Below are positions 1 to 8,038 of a stretch of 64,000 nucleotides of DNA, piece by piece. The notes under the pieces were generated by a model. That model searched no databases. It worked only from the letters and a program-made list of their open reading frames with translations, and was not told the DNA's origin. The stretch is from Cardiobacterium hominis (GTDB taxonomy: Bacteria; Pseudomonadota; Gammaproteobacteria; Cardiobacteriales; Cardiobacteriaceae): contig NZ_LR134365.1 in the NCBI RefSeq assembly GCF_900637305.1, forward strand, positions 86,001 through 150,000, written 5' to 3'. The position numbers and the translations under genes were made by a program. Every line of letters starts with the position of its first letter. Position 1 is the first letter of the stretch.

Positions 1-30
1 ACACGAATCCCGCTACCGCATATATAAAAG

Positions 31-66
31 ACGCTGCGCGATTTATCCGCGCAGCGACAAATACCC
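31..66. repeat. Hairpin repeat, upstream copy flanking the DUF559 gene
   Basis: A 9-bp perfect inverted repeat (CGCTGCGCG / CGCGCAGCG) around the loop ATTTATC, followed by AAATACC. A nearly identical copy lies at 440-478, so the broken DUF559 gene sits between two direct copies. There is no T-run behind the stem, so a simple terminator is unlikely. Confidence 0.75.
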
Positions 67-73
67 ACAAAAA

Positions 74-434
74 ATGAACGACAAACGCTTCCCGCATGAT
101 GACCCGCATCTCATGCACAACGGCAGAAACCTGCGCAAAAACATGACGCCTGCCGAACAGAGGTTGTGGAAACACCTGCGCGGCAAAAGATTGGGCGGCT
201 ACCGCTTCCGCCGCCAACAGCCGCTGGGTCAATACATCCTCGATTTCGTCTGCGTGGACGCAAATAGACGGCGGGCAACACGCCGAACAAACCGCTTATG
301 ACGAAACACGGACACGATACTTGCAAAACCTGGGATTCACCGTTATCCCCTTCTGGAACAACGAAGTCCTGCAACAAACTGACGCCGTATTGACCGCCAT
401 CCTGCATAAACTGGAAGAACTCAAAGCCAAATGA
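74..434 (+). pseudogene. DUF559 (Vsr-like) endonuclease-domain protein, frameshifted
   Basis: The first part (74-301) begins MNDKRF and contains LRKNMTPAEQRLWKHLRGKR and RFRRQQPLGQYILDFVC, typical of DUF559 proteins, which have a fold related to very-short-patch-repair endonucleases. After FVCVDA the frame fails. The missing half is read in another frame from about 262 to the stop at 432-434 (IDGGQHAEQ, then TRYLQNLGFTVIPFWNNEVL). The usual short segment between FVC and the DGGQH motif is absent, so a small deletion together with a frameshift is the simplest explanation. The Asp/Gln catalytic-type motif is in the second frame, so the protein is probably inactive unless the sequence is wrong here. 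The gene lies between two copies of a hairpin repeat. Confidence 0.8.
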
Positions 435-439
435 ATCGG

Positions 440-478
440 ACGCTACGCGATTTATCCGCGCAGCGACGACAAATACCA
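440..478. repeat. Hairpin repeat, downstream copy flanking the DUF559 gene
   Basis: Second copy of the repeat at 31-66, with one stem mismatch (CGCTACGCG against CGCGCAGCG) and a 3-bp GAC insertion before AAATACC. It is the only structured sequence in the gap between the DUF559 remnant and cysT, so it also sits in the cysT leader. Confidence 0.75.
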
Positions 479-516
479 TCCCCATAAACCTTCCTTAAAT
501 CATCACAAGCCCCCCC

Positions 517-1353
517 ATGACCCACCCTCGCCGCCTACAAGTCCTGCCCGGATTCGGTCTCTCGCTCGGCATGAGCCTGCTCTTTGTCGCCATCGTCCTC
601 CTGCTGCCGCTCTCCGGCCTTGCCCTCAATCTTGCCGAGCTTTCTTTCGCCGACTACCGGGCAATCGTCAGCGACGTGCAAACGCTTGCCGCCTTGCGCG
701 TAACGTTTTGGGCGGCGGCGTGGGCGTCGCTTTTTAACGCGCTTTTCGGTCTGCTCCTCGCCTGGGTGCTGAGCCGCTACCGCTTCCCCGGCCGCATCTT
801 CATTGACGCCTTGGTCGATTTGCCCTTCGCCCTGCCGACCGCCGTCGCGGGCATCGCCCTTGCCACCCTTTTTGCCGCTGACGGCTGGCTCGGGCAACCG
901 CTGGCGGCGCTCGGCATCGCCATCGCCTATAAACCGGCGGGCATTGTCGTCGCCATGATTTTTACCAGCATCCCTTTCGTCGTGCGCGCGGTGCAGCCGG
1001 TGCTGGAAGCGTTGCCGCCTGCGGTGGAAGAAGCGGCGGCGACCCTCGGCGCGCGTCCGCCGCAGATTTTTACCCGCGTCATCCTGCCGCAACTGATGCC
1101 TGCGCTCGCCTCCGGCGTGGTGCTGTCGTTCGCGCGCAGTCTCGGCGAGTTCGGCGCGGTCATCTTCATCGCCGGCAACCAGCCCTACGTCAGCAAGGTG
1201 GTGTCGCTGCTCATCTTCGAACGCCTGCAAGAGTTTGACCTGCCCGCCGCCGCTGCCATCGCCTCGCTCATGCTCGCCGCCTCGCTGCTCCTGCTGCTGC
1301 TCGTCAATCTCTGGCAGGGGCATTTCCTGCGCCGCTTCGGGAGAAACGCATGA
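517..1353 (+). CDS. cysT: Sulfate/thiosulfate ABC transporter permease CysT
   Basis: The 278-residue protein is an inner-membrane permease of the CysTWA importer, which brings sulfate or thiosulfate into the cytoplasm for cysteine synthesis. It has about six hydrophobic segments, the first near residues 16-38. The cytoplasmic EAA loop is visible near residues 171-190 (EEAAATLGARPPQIF), followed by the permease signature LSFARSLGEFGAVIFIAGN. Its last codons overlap the cysW start at 1350 (ATGA), so the two are translationally coupled. Family length is normal. No periplasmic sulfate-binding protein gene is in this window, so CysP or Sbp must be encoded elsewhere. Confidence 0.93.
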   Translation: MTHPRRLQVLPGFGLSLGMSLLFVAIVLLLPLSGLALNLAELSFADYRAIVSDVQTLAALRVTFWAAAWASLFNALFGLLLAWVLSRYRFPGRIFIDALVDLPFALPTAVAGIALATLFAADGWLGQPLAALGIAIAYKPAGIVVAMIFTSIPFVVRAVQPVLEALPPAVEEAAATLGARPPQIFTRVILPQLMPALASGVVLSFARSLGEFGAVIFIAGNQPYVSKVVSLLIFERLQEFDLPAAAAIASLMLAASLLLLLLVNLWQGHFLRRFGRNA

Positions 1354-2135
1354 GACGCCTCTTGATTGCCCTCGCGCTCGCCTTCGTGCTGCTCTTTCTC
1401 GTGCTGCCGCTGGCCGTCGTCTTCCACGGCGCGTTTGCCAAAGGCTGGGCGACCTTTGCCGCTGCCCTCGCCGAGGTGGACACCCGCCACGCCCTCTGGC
1501 TGACCCTGCTCGTTACCGCCATTACCGTACCGGTGAACGTCATCTTCGGCGTCGCCTTCGCCTGGCTCGTTACCCGCTTCCGCTTCCGTGGCCGCGCGCT
1601 GCTCATTACCCTGCTCGATATTCCCTTTGCCGTCTCGCCAGTCATCGCCGGTCTGCTCTATCTTTTGCTTTACGGCGCGAACAGCCCGCTCGGCGCATGG
1701 TTCGCCGCGCACAACCTGCAACTGATGTTCGCCGTGCCGGGTATCGTCCTCGTCACCGTTTTCGTGACTTGCCCGTTCGTCGCGCGCGAACTCATCCCCT
1801 TCATGCAGCAACACGGCGCGGCGGAAGAAGAAGCGGCGGTCGTCCTCGGCGCCAGCCGCTGGCAACTGTGGCGGCGCATCACCCTGCCGACCATCCTCTG
1901 GCCGCTGCTTTATGGCGTGGCGCTGACCAACGCGCGCGCGGTGGGCGAATTTGGCGCGGTTTCCGTCGTCTCCGGCAACATCCGCGGAGAGACCAACACC
2001 CTGCCGCTTAACGTCGAACTGCTGTATCAGGACTACCAGGCCGCCGCCGCCTTTGCCAGCGCGGTGCTGCTCGTCCTCATCGCCCTCGCCACCCTCGCGC
2101 TGAAAACCTGGGTGGCGCGGAAGGAACACGCATAA
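1350..2135 (+). CDS. cysW: Sulfate/thiosulfate ABC transporter permease CysW
   Basis: The 261-residue second permease subunit pairs with CysT to form the membrane channel. It starts four bases inside cysT. Features include a hydrophobic N-terminus (residues 6-28), the segment TLLDIPFAVSPVIAGLLYLL typical of CysW, an EAA loop (EEEAAVVLGASRWQLW) and the signature ARAVGEFGAVSVVSGNIRG. The product ends with a hydrophobic helix and a short basic tail. The next gene, cysA, follows after an 80-bp gap that holds a C/G-rich palindromic repeat, so the operon continues across a repeat insertion. Confidence 0.93.
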   Translation: MRRLLIALALAFVLLFLVLPLAVVFHGAFAKGWATFAAALAEVDTRHALWLTLLVTAITVPVNVIFGVAFAWLVTRFRFRGRALLITLLDIPFAVSPVIAGLLYLLLYGANSPLGAWFAAHNLQLMFAVPGIVLVTVFVTCPFVARELIPFMQQHGAAEEEAAVVLGASRWQLWRRITLPTILWPLLYGVALTNARAVGEFGAVSVVSGNIRGETNTLPLNVELLYQDYQAAAAFASAVLLVLIALATLALKTWVARKEHA

Positions 2136-2162
2136 CGCCACAGAACTACCCCCACCCCACCC

Positions 2163-2197
2163 CTCCCCCGCTGCGGGCTTCGCCCTGCGGGGGAGGG
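2163..2197. repeat. C/G-rich palindromic dispersed repeat between cysW and cysA
   Basis: A strong stem with CTCCCCCGC on one side and GCGGGGGAG on the other, enclosing a nested GGGC/GCCC pair. Close relatives occur at 39130-39162 and, in the opposite orientation, at 46154-46185. It lies inside an operon, so it may act as an mRNA hairpin between the permease and ATPase cistrons. Confidence 0.8.
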
Positions 2198-2215
2198 AGT
2201 AAGCAAGGAACCCCC

Positions 2216-3307
2216 ATGAGCATCCAAATCCGAGAGCTGCACAAAACCTACGGCGACTACCCCGCGCTGCACCCGACCGACCTCACCATCGAAAACGGCG
2301 AAATGGCGGCGCTGCTTGGCCCCTCCGGCAGCGGCAAAACCACCCTGCTGCGCCTCATCGCCGGGCTGGAAAGCGCCGACGGCGGGCAAATCCGCCTCAA
2401 TGGCCGCGACGTTACCCACGTGCCGGTGCGCGAGCGCCATATCGGCTTCGTCTTCCAGCACTACGCGCTGTTCAAGCACCTCACCGTTGCCGACAACATC
2501 GCCTTTGGTCTCACCATCCAGCCGCGCCGCGAGCGACCGGCGAAAGCGCGCATCCGCGAAAAAGTCGCGCAACTGCTCGACATGGTGCAACTTGCCGATA
2601 TGGGCAGCCGTTACCCGGCGCAACTCTCCGGCGGCCAGCAACAGCGCGTCGCTCTCGCCCGCGCGCTGGCCACCGAGCCGGAAGTCATCCTCTTTGACGA
2701 ACCCTTCGGCGCGCTGGACGTGCAAGTGCGGCACGACCTGCGCCTCTGGCTGAAAACCCTGCAACGCGAGCTGCGCTTCACCGGCGTTTTCGTCACCCAC
2801 GACCGCGAAGAAGCGCTGGAGCTGGCCGACCGCATCGTCGTCATGCGCCACGGCGCCATCGCGCAAAACGCCGACCCGCAGCAGCTTTACGCCGCGCCTG
2901 CCGACGCGCAAGTCTTCAACTTCATGAGCGACACCCGCCGCTTTCCGGCGCGGGTGGAGAACCACATCCTGCACAGTGGCCGCGGCTGGGCAAAAGCCGA
3001 GTACCCGATAGCAGACGGCGACGGCGAACTCGCCCTGCGCGTGCAGGACCTCGAACTGAGCGGCCACCCGCCCGGCCACGTGCAACTGCCGGTCATCATC
3101 GAACACAGCACCCTGCTCGGCGCCAACTACCGCCTCACCGTGAAAAACCAGGGCTGGGGCGGGGATAGCCGCTGGCAACTGCCGCTACCGGCGCAAACCT
3201 GGCTGCGCCAGCCGCTGCACCACGGTCAGCGCGTCTATCTCAAACCGCGCCGCCTCTATTTCCTGCGCACGAATGGCGCCGTTGAAGCGCTGTTCCGCGC
3301 GCTGTGA
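2216..3307 (+). CDS. cysA: Sulfate/thiosulfate ABC transporter ATP-binding protein CysA
   Basis: The 363-residue ATPase energises the CysTW permeases. Walker A is GPSGSGKTT near residues 35-43, the Q-loop is GFVFQHYALF, the ABC signature is LSGGQQQRVALARAL near 140, and Walker B is VILFDEPFGALD. The H-loop is FVTHDREEALELADR. Residues from about 235 form the C-terminal TOBE-like regulatory domain seen in CysA proteins. The start is preceded by AAGGAA. The stop is followed directly by a hairpin terminator, which marks the end of the operon. Confidence 0.93.
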   Translation: MSIQIRELHKTYGDYPALHPTDLTIENGEMAALLGPSGSGKTTLLRLIAGLESADGGQIRLNGRDVTHVPVRERHIGFVFQHYALFKHLTVADNIAFGLTIQPRRERPAKARIREKVAQLLDMVQLADMGSRYPAQLSGGQQQRVALARALATEPEVILFDEPFGALDVQVRHDLRLWLKTLQRELRFTGVFVTHDREEALELADRIVVMRHGAIAQNADPQQLYAAPADAQVFNFMSDTRRFPARVENHILHSGRGWAKAEYPIADGDGELALRVQDLELSGHPPGHVQLPVIIEHSTLLGANYRLTVKNQGWGGDSRWQLPLPAQTWLRQPLHHGQRVYLKPRRLYFLRTNGAVEALFRAL

Positions 3308-3313
3308 ATGCCC

Positions 3314-3344
3314 GCAAAAAATCCCGCCGCAGCGGGATTTTTTA
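3314..3344. terminator. Rho-independent terminator after cysA, bidirectional
   Basis: Stem ATCCCGC / GCGGGAT flanked by A5 on the left and T6 on the right. It lies 7 bp after the cysA stop and 15 bp after the stop of the convergent DUF4139 gene, so it can serve both. Confidence 0.9.
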
Positions 3345-3359
3345 TGGGGAGGGGTGCGG

Positions 3360-4919
3360 TTATTCGATGCCCACTAGCCGCTTGCCTTCGGGGTAGCGGA
3401 CGTCGTAGCTGTTTTCGATGCGCAGGGTGTCGCCGGCGTTTAGGGTTTTTTCCCAGAGGACGATGCCGCGCACGTTTTCGACGTTTTCTTGATCCGGTTT
3501 GGGGCTGAATTTGGGCTCGACGGTAACGTCGGTTTGGGTCGCCAGTGGCAGGCGCGCGTAGAGGCGCACGTCGCGTGCGGTTTTGCCGAGGTTGTGCAGG
3601 GTGACGGTCTGCCGTTTTTCCATGCGGTCTTTGAGGATGAGGCCGTTGCCGATGTTGTAGCCTGGCGGGATGGTGTATTGGACGTCGATGTGCGGGTCTT
3701 CGCCGAAGCTCATGATTTGCCGGCTGCTTTCGCGCATGATGCGGTCCAGCCGCAGTTGACCGATGCGGTTGCCGTCGCGGAAGAAGTTGGTGTGGCCGGG
3801 GTAGTAGGCGTAGCCGTCCGGTTGTTGCCATTCGGCGATGAGTAGTGCTTTGCTTGCCACCCAGGCGTAGGCGGCGCTGTAGAGTTTGGCGCGGCTGCGG
3901 TTTTGCCAGTAGGTGAGCTGGTAGCGGTCGCGCGAGCTCGCCAGGTTGTGCCGTCCGGGGATTTTGACGTTGAAATCGACGCCGGAGACGACGATGTCGT
4001 TGGCACTGTCGCCTTTTTCCGGGTCTTCGGCGCTGATGAGGTTCGGGCTGTTTTTGCCGCCGCTTGCGCCGATGCCAAAGGGGGCGTTGTTTTCGCCGAG
4101 GACGGTGGCGACGGTGCGGTCGGCAACGGCGACGCTGGTGCTTTGTAGTTGCGGGGTGTCCTGGTAGTCCGGCGGCGCGAAGGAGAGGCTGACTTCGACG
4201 TTGTCCCAGTCCAGCCCGCTTTGTTGGACGACTTGGGCGTAGGCTCGGATGTCGAGCTCGTTGGTTTCGGTGTTGAGGCTGAATTCGCTGTAGGGCTGCC
4301 AGTAGGCTTTGTCGGTGCGTTCGCGCAGGGTGAGGGTGACTTCGCCGATGCGGTCGCTGTAGATGTCGAACACGCCTGCGTATTGGCGGCTGTCGCGGCC
4401 TTTATTCTGCCAGGCGAGTTGTTCTTGTAGTTGTTTGAGTTCGTCTTGTTGTTCGCGCTCGGTTTTGAGCAGGTCTTCGCGCAGGCGGGCGAGGGTGTCC
4501 AGCTGGCGCTGCACTTCGCTGACGGAGCTGCCGTGGCCTTGCAGGCGCTGGATGAGGGCGCGGCTCATGTCGCGGTTGTCTTCGATGCTTTGCCGGGTGA
4601 TGGTCAGTGCCTGTTCGGCTTCGTCTGCCTGGTGGACCAGCGGTTCGCTGGCGTCTTGTGTCGGCAGCGGCCGCATGCCCTGGCCGGTCAGGCGCGCGCC
4701 GTTGATGCTGAGGGAGACGTTGGCGATGTTGTCGCTCAGGAGCGGCGAGACGATGATGCGGTGCATGCCCTGTTTGTGGACGGTGACCTTGGCTTCGCGC
4801 ACGAGTTCGGCTTCACGGCTGTAGAGTTTGGCGGTGACGACGGGCGCGTCGAGGTAGTAGTCTTCGGCGTGGGCGATGGTCGTGATGAGTGTCAGCAGGG
4901 CGGCCAACCATAGGCGCAT
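3360..4919 (-). CDS. DUF4139 domain (MuiA-like) secreted protein
   Basis: The 519-residue protein has a signal peptide at residues 1-18 (WLAALLTLITTIAHA). An N-terminal DUF4140-like region follows (VTAKLYSREAELVREA), then a coiled coil around residues 120-170 rich in Leu, Glu and Gln (DLLKTEREQQDELKQLQEQL). A long beta-rich DUF4139 region ends near the C-terminus in WEKTLNAGDTLRIENSYDVR. Proteins of this family are called mucoidy inhibitor A-like, but their biochemical role is unknown. It stands alone, convergent with cysA. Function is not claimed beyond family membership. Confidence 0.8.
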   Translation of the reverse strand: MRLWLAALLTLITTIAHAEDYYLDAPVVTAKLYSREAELVREAKVTVHKQGMHRIIVSPLLSDNIANVSLSINGARLTGQGMRPLPTQDASEPLVHQADEAEQALTITRQSIEDNRDMSRALIQRLQGHGSSVSEVQRQLDTLARLREDLLKTEREQQDELKQLQEQLAWQNKGRDSRQYAGVFDIYSDRIGEVTLTLRERTDKAYWQPYSEFSLNTETNELDIRAYAQVVQQSGLDWDNVEVSLSFAPPDYQDTPQLQSTSVAVADRTVATVLGENNAPFGIGASGGKNSPNLISAEDPEKGDSANDIVVSGVDFNVKIPGRHNLASSRDRYQLTYWQNRSRAKLYSAAYAWVASKALLIAEWQQPDGYAYYPGHTNFFRDGNRIGQLRLDRIMRESSRQIMSFGEDPHIDVQYTIPPGYNIGNGLILKDRMEKRQTVTLHNLGKTARDVRLYARLPLATQTDVTVEPKFSPKPDQENVENVRGIVLWEKTLNAGDTLRIENSYDVRYPEGKRLVGIE

Positions 4920-5016
4920 GTTTTCATTCCTCGTTTTCTGAACGCGGCTATGATAGCAGATAGGCTTTCCATCTTGTCATAATTTATTCATTGTGATGGA
5001 AAGCCCTGGGTGTGGT

Positions 5017-5958
5017 TTAGGCGGCGGCAATCCAGGCGCTCATTTGCGCGCTGAGGATGCGCCACAGTTCTTGTTGTGCACCGATGCTCGCCCAGGCGTT
5101 GTGCGGGGTGTAGAGGACGCGCGGGTGGTCGCGCAGGGTGAGCAGCGGTTCGTCGGCGGGCGGTGGTTCGTCGGGGAAGACGTCGCTGACGTAACCAAGC
5201 AGTTTGCCCGCGTTCAGCGCGGCGACGACGGCGGCGCTGTCGGCGACCGGGCCGCGCGCCATGTTGAGGATGAGCGGCTGGCGCTGGCAAAGCGCGAGGG
5301 TGTCGGCGTTCAGCAAGTGATGCGAGGCGTCGTTGAGCGGGCAGTGCAGGCTGATGATGTCGGCGCGGGCGAAGACGTCGTCGAACGGTGTGTACTGCGG
5401 CGAACGCGGCGCGGTACCCCGGCGCTCTGCCCATAGCACGTTCATGCCGAAGACGCGCGCGATTTCGGTCACGCGCTTGCCGATGTTGCCGGTGCCGACG
5501 ATGCCGAGCGTTTTCCCTGCGAGGTCGATAATCGGCAGTTCGTTCAGGCAGAAGCGGCCGTCGCGCTGCCAGTCGCCGTTTATCACTGCCTGATGGTAGG
5601 GCAAGAGGCCGCGCAATGCGGCGAGGATGGCGGCGAAGGTGTGTTCGGCGACCGAGGTGGTGGAGTAACCGGCGACGTTGGCGAGTTGCACGCCGTGGTC
5701 TTTGCAGGCGTCGGCATCGACGTTATTGACGCCGGTCGCGGCGACTTGAATCAGCTTCAAATCGGGCGACTGGGCGATGACGTCGCGTGTCAGCAAAACT
5801 TTGTTGCTGATGGCGATTTGCGCGCCGCGCAGGCGTTCGACGACGGTCGCGGTGTCGTTCGGCGTGGCGTCGTACACCTGCCAGTCAGTCACGCCCGCAG
5901 GCGCAGGCAGGTCAATGGTCGGCGAAAAAGTGTTGCGGTCAAGAAATACGGCTTTCAT
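5017..5958 (-). CDS. D-2-hydroxyacid dehydrogenase (glycerate/hydroxypyruvate type)
   Basis: The 313-residue NAD(P)-dependent oxidoreductase belongs to the D-isomer-specific 2-hydroxyacid dehydrogenase family, which interconverts 2-keto and D-2-hydroxy acids. The Rossmann motif GIVGTGNIGKRV is near residues 148-159. The catalytic set is visible: Arg in LNMARGPVAD, Glu in FPDEPP, and His in TPHNAWAS near the C-terminus. ITGVNNVD-like sequence (AATGVNNVDADAC) is typical of the HprA/glycerate dehydrogenase branch. The exact substrate cannot be read from sequence. It is a single gene between the DUF4139 gene and a pair of minus-strand hairpins. Confidence 0.87.
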   Translation of the reverse strand: MKAVFLDRNTFSPTIDLPAPAGVTDWQVYDATPNDTATVVERLRGAQIAISNKVLLTRDVIAQSPDLKLIQVAATGVNNVDADACKDHGVQLANVAGYSTTSVAEHTFAAILAALRGLLPYHQAVINGDWQRDGRFCLNELPIIDLAGKTLGIVGTGNIGKRVTEIARVFGMNVLWAERRGTAPRSPQYTPFDDVFARADIISLHCPLNDASHHLLNADTLALCQRQPLILNMARGPVADSAAVVAALNAGKLLGYVSDVFPDEPPPADEPLLTLRDHPRVLYTPHNAWASIGAQQELWRILSAQMSAWIAAA

Positions 5959-6035
5959 GCGGGTCTCCGGTGCGTGAAGGAAGCGCTATCTTACGAAGTT
6001 CTCGCCGCGCTGTCTTGTCCCGTCCATACAACAAA

Positions 6036-6056
6036 CCCGCGTCGGGAAAACGCGGG
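6036..6056 (-). terminator. Weak hairpin, second of two minus-strand terminators
   Basis: Stem CCCGCGT / ACGCGGG, followed on the minus strand by TTTGTTGT. It lies 40 bp beyond a stronger terminator and may be a back-up. It could equally be structure upstream of the dehydrogenase gene. Confidence 0.45.
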
Positions 6057-6095
6057 CGCTGGTGAAAAAAGCTACGGAACTGCCTGTACGAACAT

Positions 6096-6123
6096 TAAAA
6101 AAGGCTCGCATCCCTGCGAGCCT
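6096..6123 (-). terminator. Rho-independent terminator after the metallophosphoesterase gene
   Basis: A 9-bp stem (AGGCTCGCA / TGCGAGCCT) with a 4-base loop and six T residues on the minus strand, about 70 bp beyond the phosphoesterase stop. Confidence 0.8.
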
Positions 6124-6193
6124 GGTACCATTTCATCGTCCTGATGAGCGTATTATACATACAACAAACGGGATAACAAGATGTAATTCGTCC

Positions 6194-7282
6194 TCAATCT
6201 TTCCGCCCCGTGACATCAATCACCAGCACCTCCGAGCGCGACCCCAGCCGCAGCGGCACGCCCCAGAAACCATAGCCGGACGAGACAAAAATTTCTTTAC
6301 CCTCAATCTGTTCATGCCCGTAGTGCAAGCGGTAAAGCGCGCGCACGATGAAATTGGCGGGGAACACCTGCCCGTTGTGCGCATGGCCGGAAAGCTGAAT
6401 ATCCATCGGCGTCCGCGCATTCCCGACAATCTCCGTCGGGCGGTGGTCCAGCACCAGCACCGGCAAATCGCGGCGTACATCCCTTAACAACGCGGCGAGC
6501 GGGGGGCGGGCGCTGTTCATATCATCATCGCGGCCGACCACCACGGCGCGCTCACCCACCACCACCACCGCATCGCGCAATACCTGCACCCCGCCTTCGC
6601 GCAAAGCGCGCGCGTTCTCGTCGGCATCGCCGTAAAACTCATGATTGCCGAGCGTGCCGAACACGCCAAGCGGCGCGTGCAGCGCCTGCAAATGCGGCAC
6701 CATCCCCTCCGCATAAAACGCCTCCGGCTTGTCATTAATAATATCGCCGGGCAGGAGGATGATATCCACCTGTTCCGCGGCGAAAATCGCCGCGAGACGA
6801 TCCAGCTCGCGCGCGCCAAAGAAAAAACCGCTGTCCAGATGCAAATCGGTGGCGACGCCGATGCGTAGCGGTTGCGCCAGCGGCTTGTCGAGCGCGACCG
6901 CATAATGACGCACCACCGTGCTGTTCGCATTGAAAAAACCCCAGGCGAACAGCGCGCCGAAAGCCGTCGGCAAAAAGACGCGCAACGCCGTCGCCGCCTG
7001 CTGCGGCGCGAAAGGCTTGGCGAGGCGATACAGCACGAAGCCGACGACCGCCGCCATGAACCACAGCCACAGCAGGGCAATCAGCCACGCCTGCGCGATA
7101 AAAAGCGGCGGAAAGAGGCGCGACAACGCCAGCAGCGACAAACCGTTACCGGTGACAAACACCGCCGCCGTCAGCCAACGCCGCCGCTTCTCGCCCGCCA
7201 AAAAACGCAGCGAGCGCGCAAACACCCACAGCAACAACTGCAAGACCGCCAGCACCAACACGGCAAACAACCAACGAGGCAT
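6194..7282 (-). CDS. Membrane-anchored metallophosphoesterase
   Basis: The 362-residue protein has about four hydrophobic helices in its first 125 residues and a calcineurin-like phosphoesterase domain after that. The metal-binding motifs appear in order: VATDLHLDSG (D-x-H) near 145, LLPGDIIND (GD) near 178, TLGNHEFYGD (GNHE) near 207, and SGHAHNGQVF (GHxH) near 300. The topology matches the YaeI/YkuE type, which acts on phosphate esters at the membrane, possibly lipid-linked ones. The substrate is unknown. It is divergent from gloA. Confidence 0.87.
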   Translation of the reverse strand: MPRWLFAVLVLAVLQLLLWVFARSLRFLAGEKRRRWLTAAVFVTGNGLSLLALSRLFPPLFIAQAWLIALLWLWFMAAVVGFVLYRLAKPFAPQQAATALRVFLPTAFGALFAWGFFNANSTVVRHYAVALDKPLAQPLRIGVATDLHLDSGFFFGARELDRLAAIFAAEQVDIILLPGDIINDKPEAFYAEGMVPHLQALHAPLGVFGTLGNHEFYGDADENARALREGGVQVLRDAVVVVGERAVVVGRDDDMNSARPPLAALLRDVRRDLPVLVLDHRPTEIVGNARTPMDIQLSGHAHNGQVFPANFIVRALYRLHYGHEQIEGKEIFVSSGYGFWGVPLRLGSRSEVLVIDVTGRKD

Positions 7283-7331
7283 AAAAACTCCTAGTAAAAT
7301 GGGCGCGCATCATAAACCAACGGAGACACCA

Positions 7332-7844
7332 ATGAGCTTCACCGCCCCCACCGCGCCCGGCGCCACCCAAGAACACCGCCCGGAAACCCGCGGCTTCACC
7401 TACAACCACACCATGCTGCGCGTCAAAGACCCGGCCAAATCGCTGGACTTCTACACCCGCATCCTCGGCATGACGCTCCTGCGCAAAAGCGACTACGAAG
7501 GCGGCAAATTCAGCCTCTACTTCCTCGCCATGCTGCGCGGCGACGAAAACATCCCGGAAGACGAAGAAGCGCGCCGCGCCTGGATTGCGCGACAAAGCGG
7601 CATCCTGGAGCTGACCCACAACTGGGGCAGCGAAACCGACCCCGCCTTCCACTATCACAACGGCAACAGCGAACCGCGCGGCTTCGGCCACATCTGCATC
7701 AGCGTGCCGGATTTCGACGCCGCCATCCGCTGGTTTGACCAAAATAACGTCCCCTACCAAAAACGCCCGGAAGACGGCACGATGCGCCACATCGCCTTCA
7801 TCAAAGACCCGGACGACTACTGGGTAGAAATCATCAAGGGCTAA
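7332..7844 (+). CDS. gloA: Lactoylglutathione lyase (glyoxalase I)
   Basis: The 170-residue enzyme converts the hemithioacetal of methylglyoxal and glutathione to S-lactoylglutathione in the cytoplasm. Metal ligands are visible as His in NHTMLRVKDP, Glu in GILELTHNWG, His in GFGHICISV and Glu in YWVEIIKG. The insertion around residues 70-90 and the length match the long (eukaryote/Pseudomonas-like, usually Zn-dependent) class rather than the 135-residue Ni-dependent E. coli type. The start at 7332 was chosen because the family begins here and upstream in-frame sequence is antisense to the phosphoesterase gene. A terminator follows. Confidence 0.92.
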   Translation: MSFTAPTAPGATQEHRPETRGFTYNHTMLRVKDPAKSLDFYTRILGMTLLRKSDYEGGKFSLYFLAMLRGDENIPEDEEARRAWIARQSGILELTHNWGSETDPAFHYHNGNSEPRGFGHICISVPDFDAAIRWFDQNNVPYQKRPEDGTMRHIAFIKDPDDYWVEIIKG

Positions 7845-7885
7845 CATTTGCCGGTGCGCCTTCACCGCCGCATCTACAAACCACA

Positions 7886-7912
7886 AAAAGCCCCGGACAT
7901 ACCGGGGCTTTT
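7886..7912 (+). terminator. Rho-independent terminator after gloA
   Basis: Stem AAAAGCCCCGG / CCGGGGCTTTT with a short loop, 42 bp after the gloA stop. Confidence 0.88.
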
Positions 7913-8038
7913 GCTTGGCATCCATGATGAAATTCGTGATACCGCGCATAACACAGCCCGCCGCGGCAAAAACAACACTTGCAACCCTTTTATTACCGAT
8001 AAATAATGCGCCGAGTTTCTGACAACAAGGGGAAAACC

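Noticed and set aside
535..1323. Long Arg/Gln/Glu-rich frame antisense to cysT
   Set aside because: A typical GC-rich shadow with low-complexity charged sequence and no family motif.
6036..6123. A small RNA gene between two hairpins upstream of the dehydrogenase
   Set aside because: Two terminator-type stems 40 bp apart are enough to explain the region, and no promoter could be recognised.
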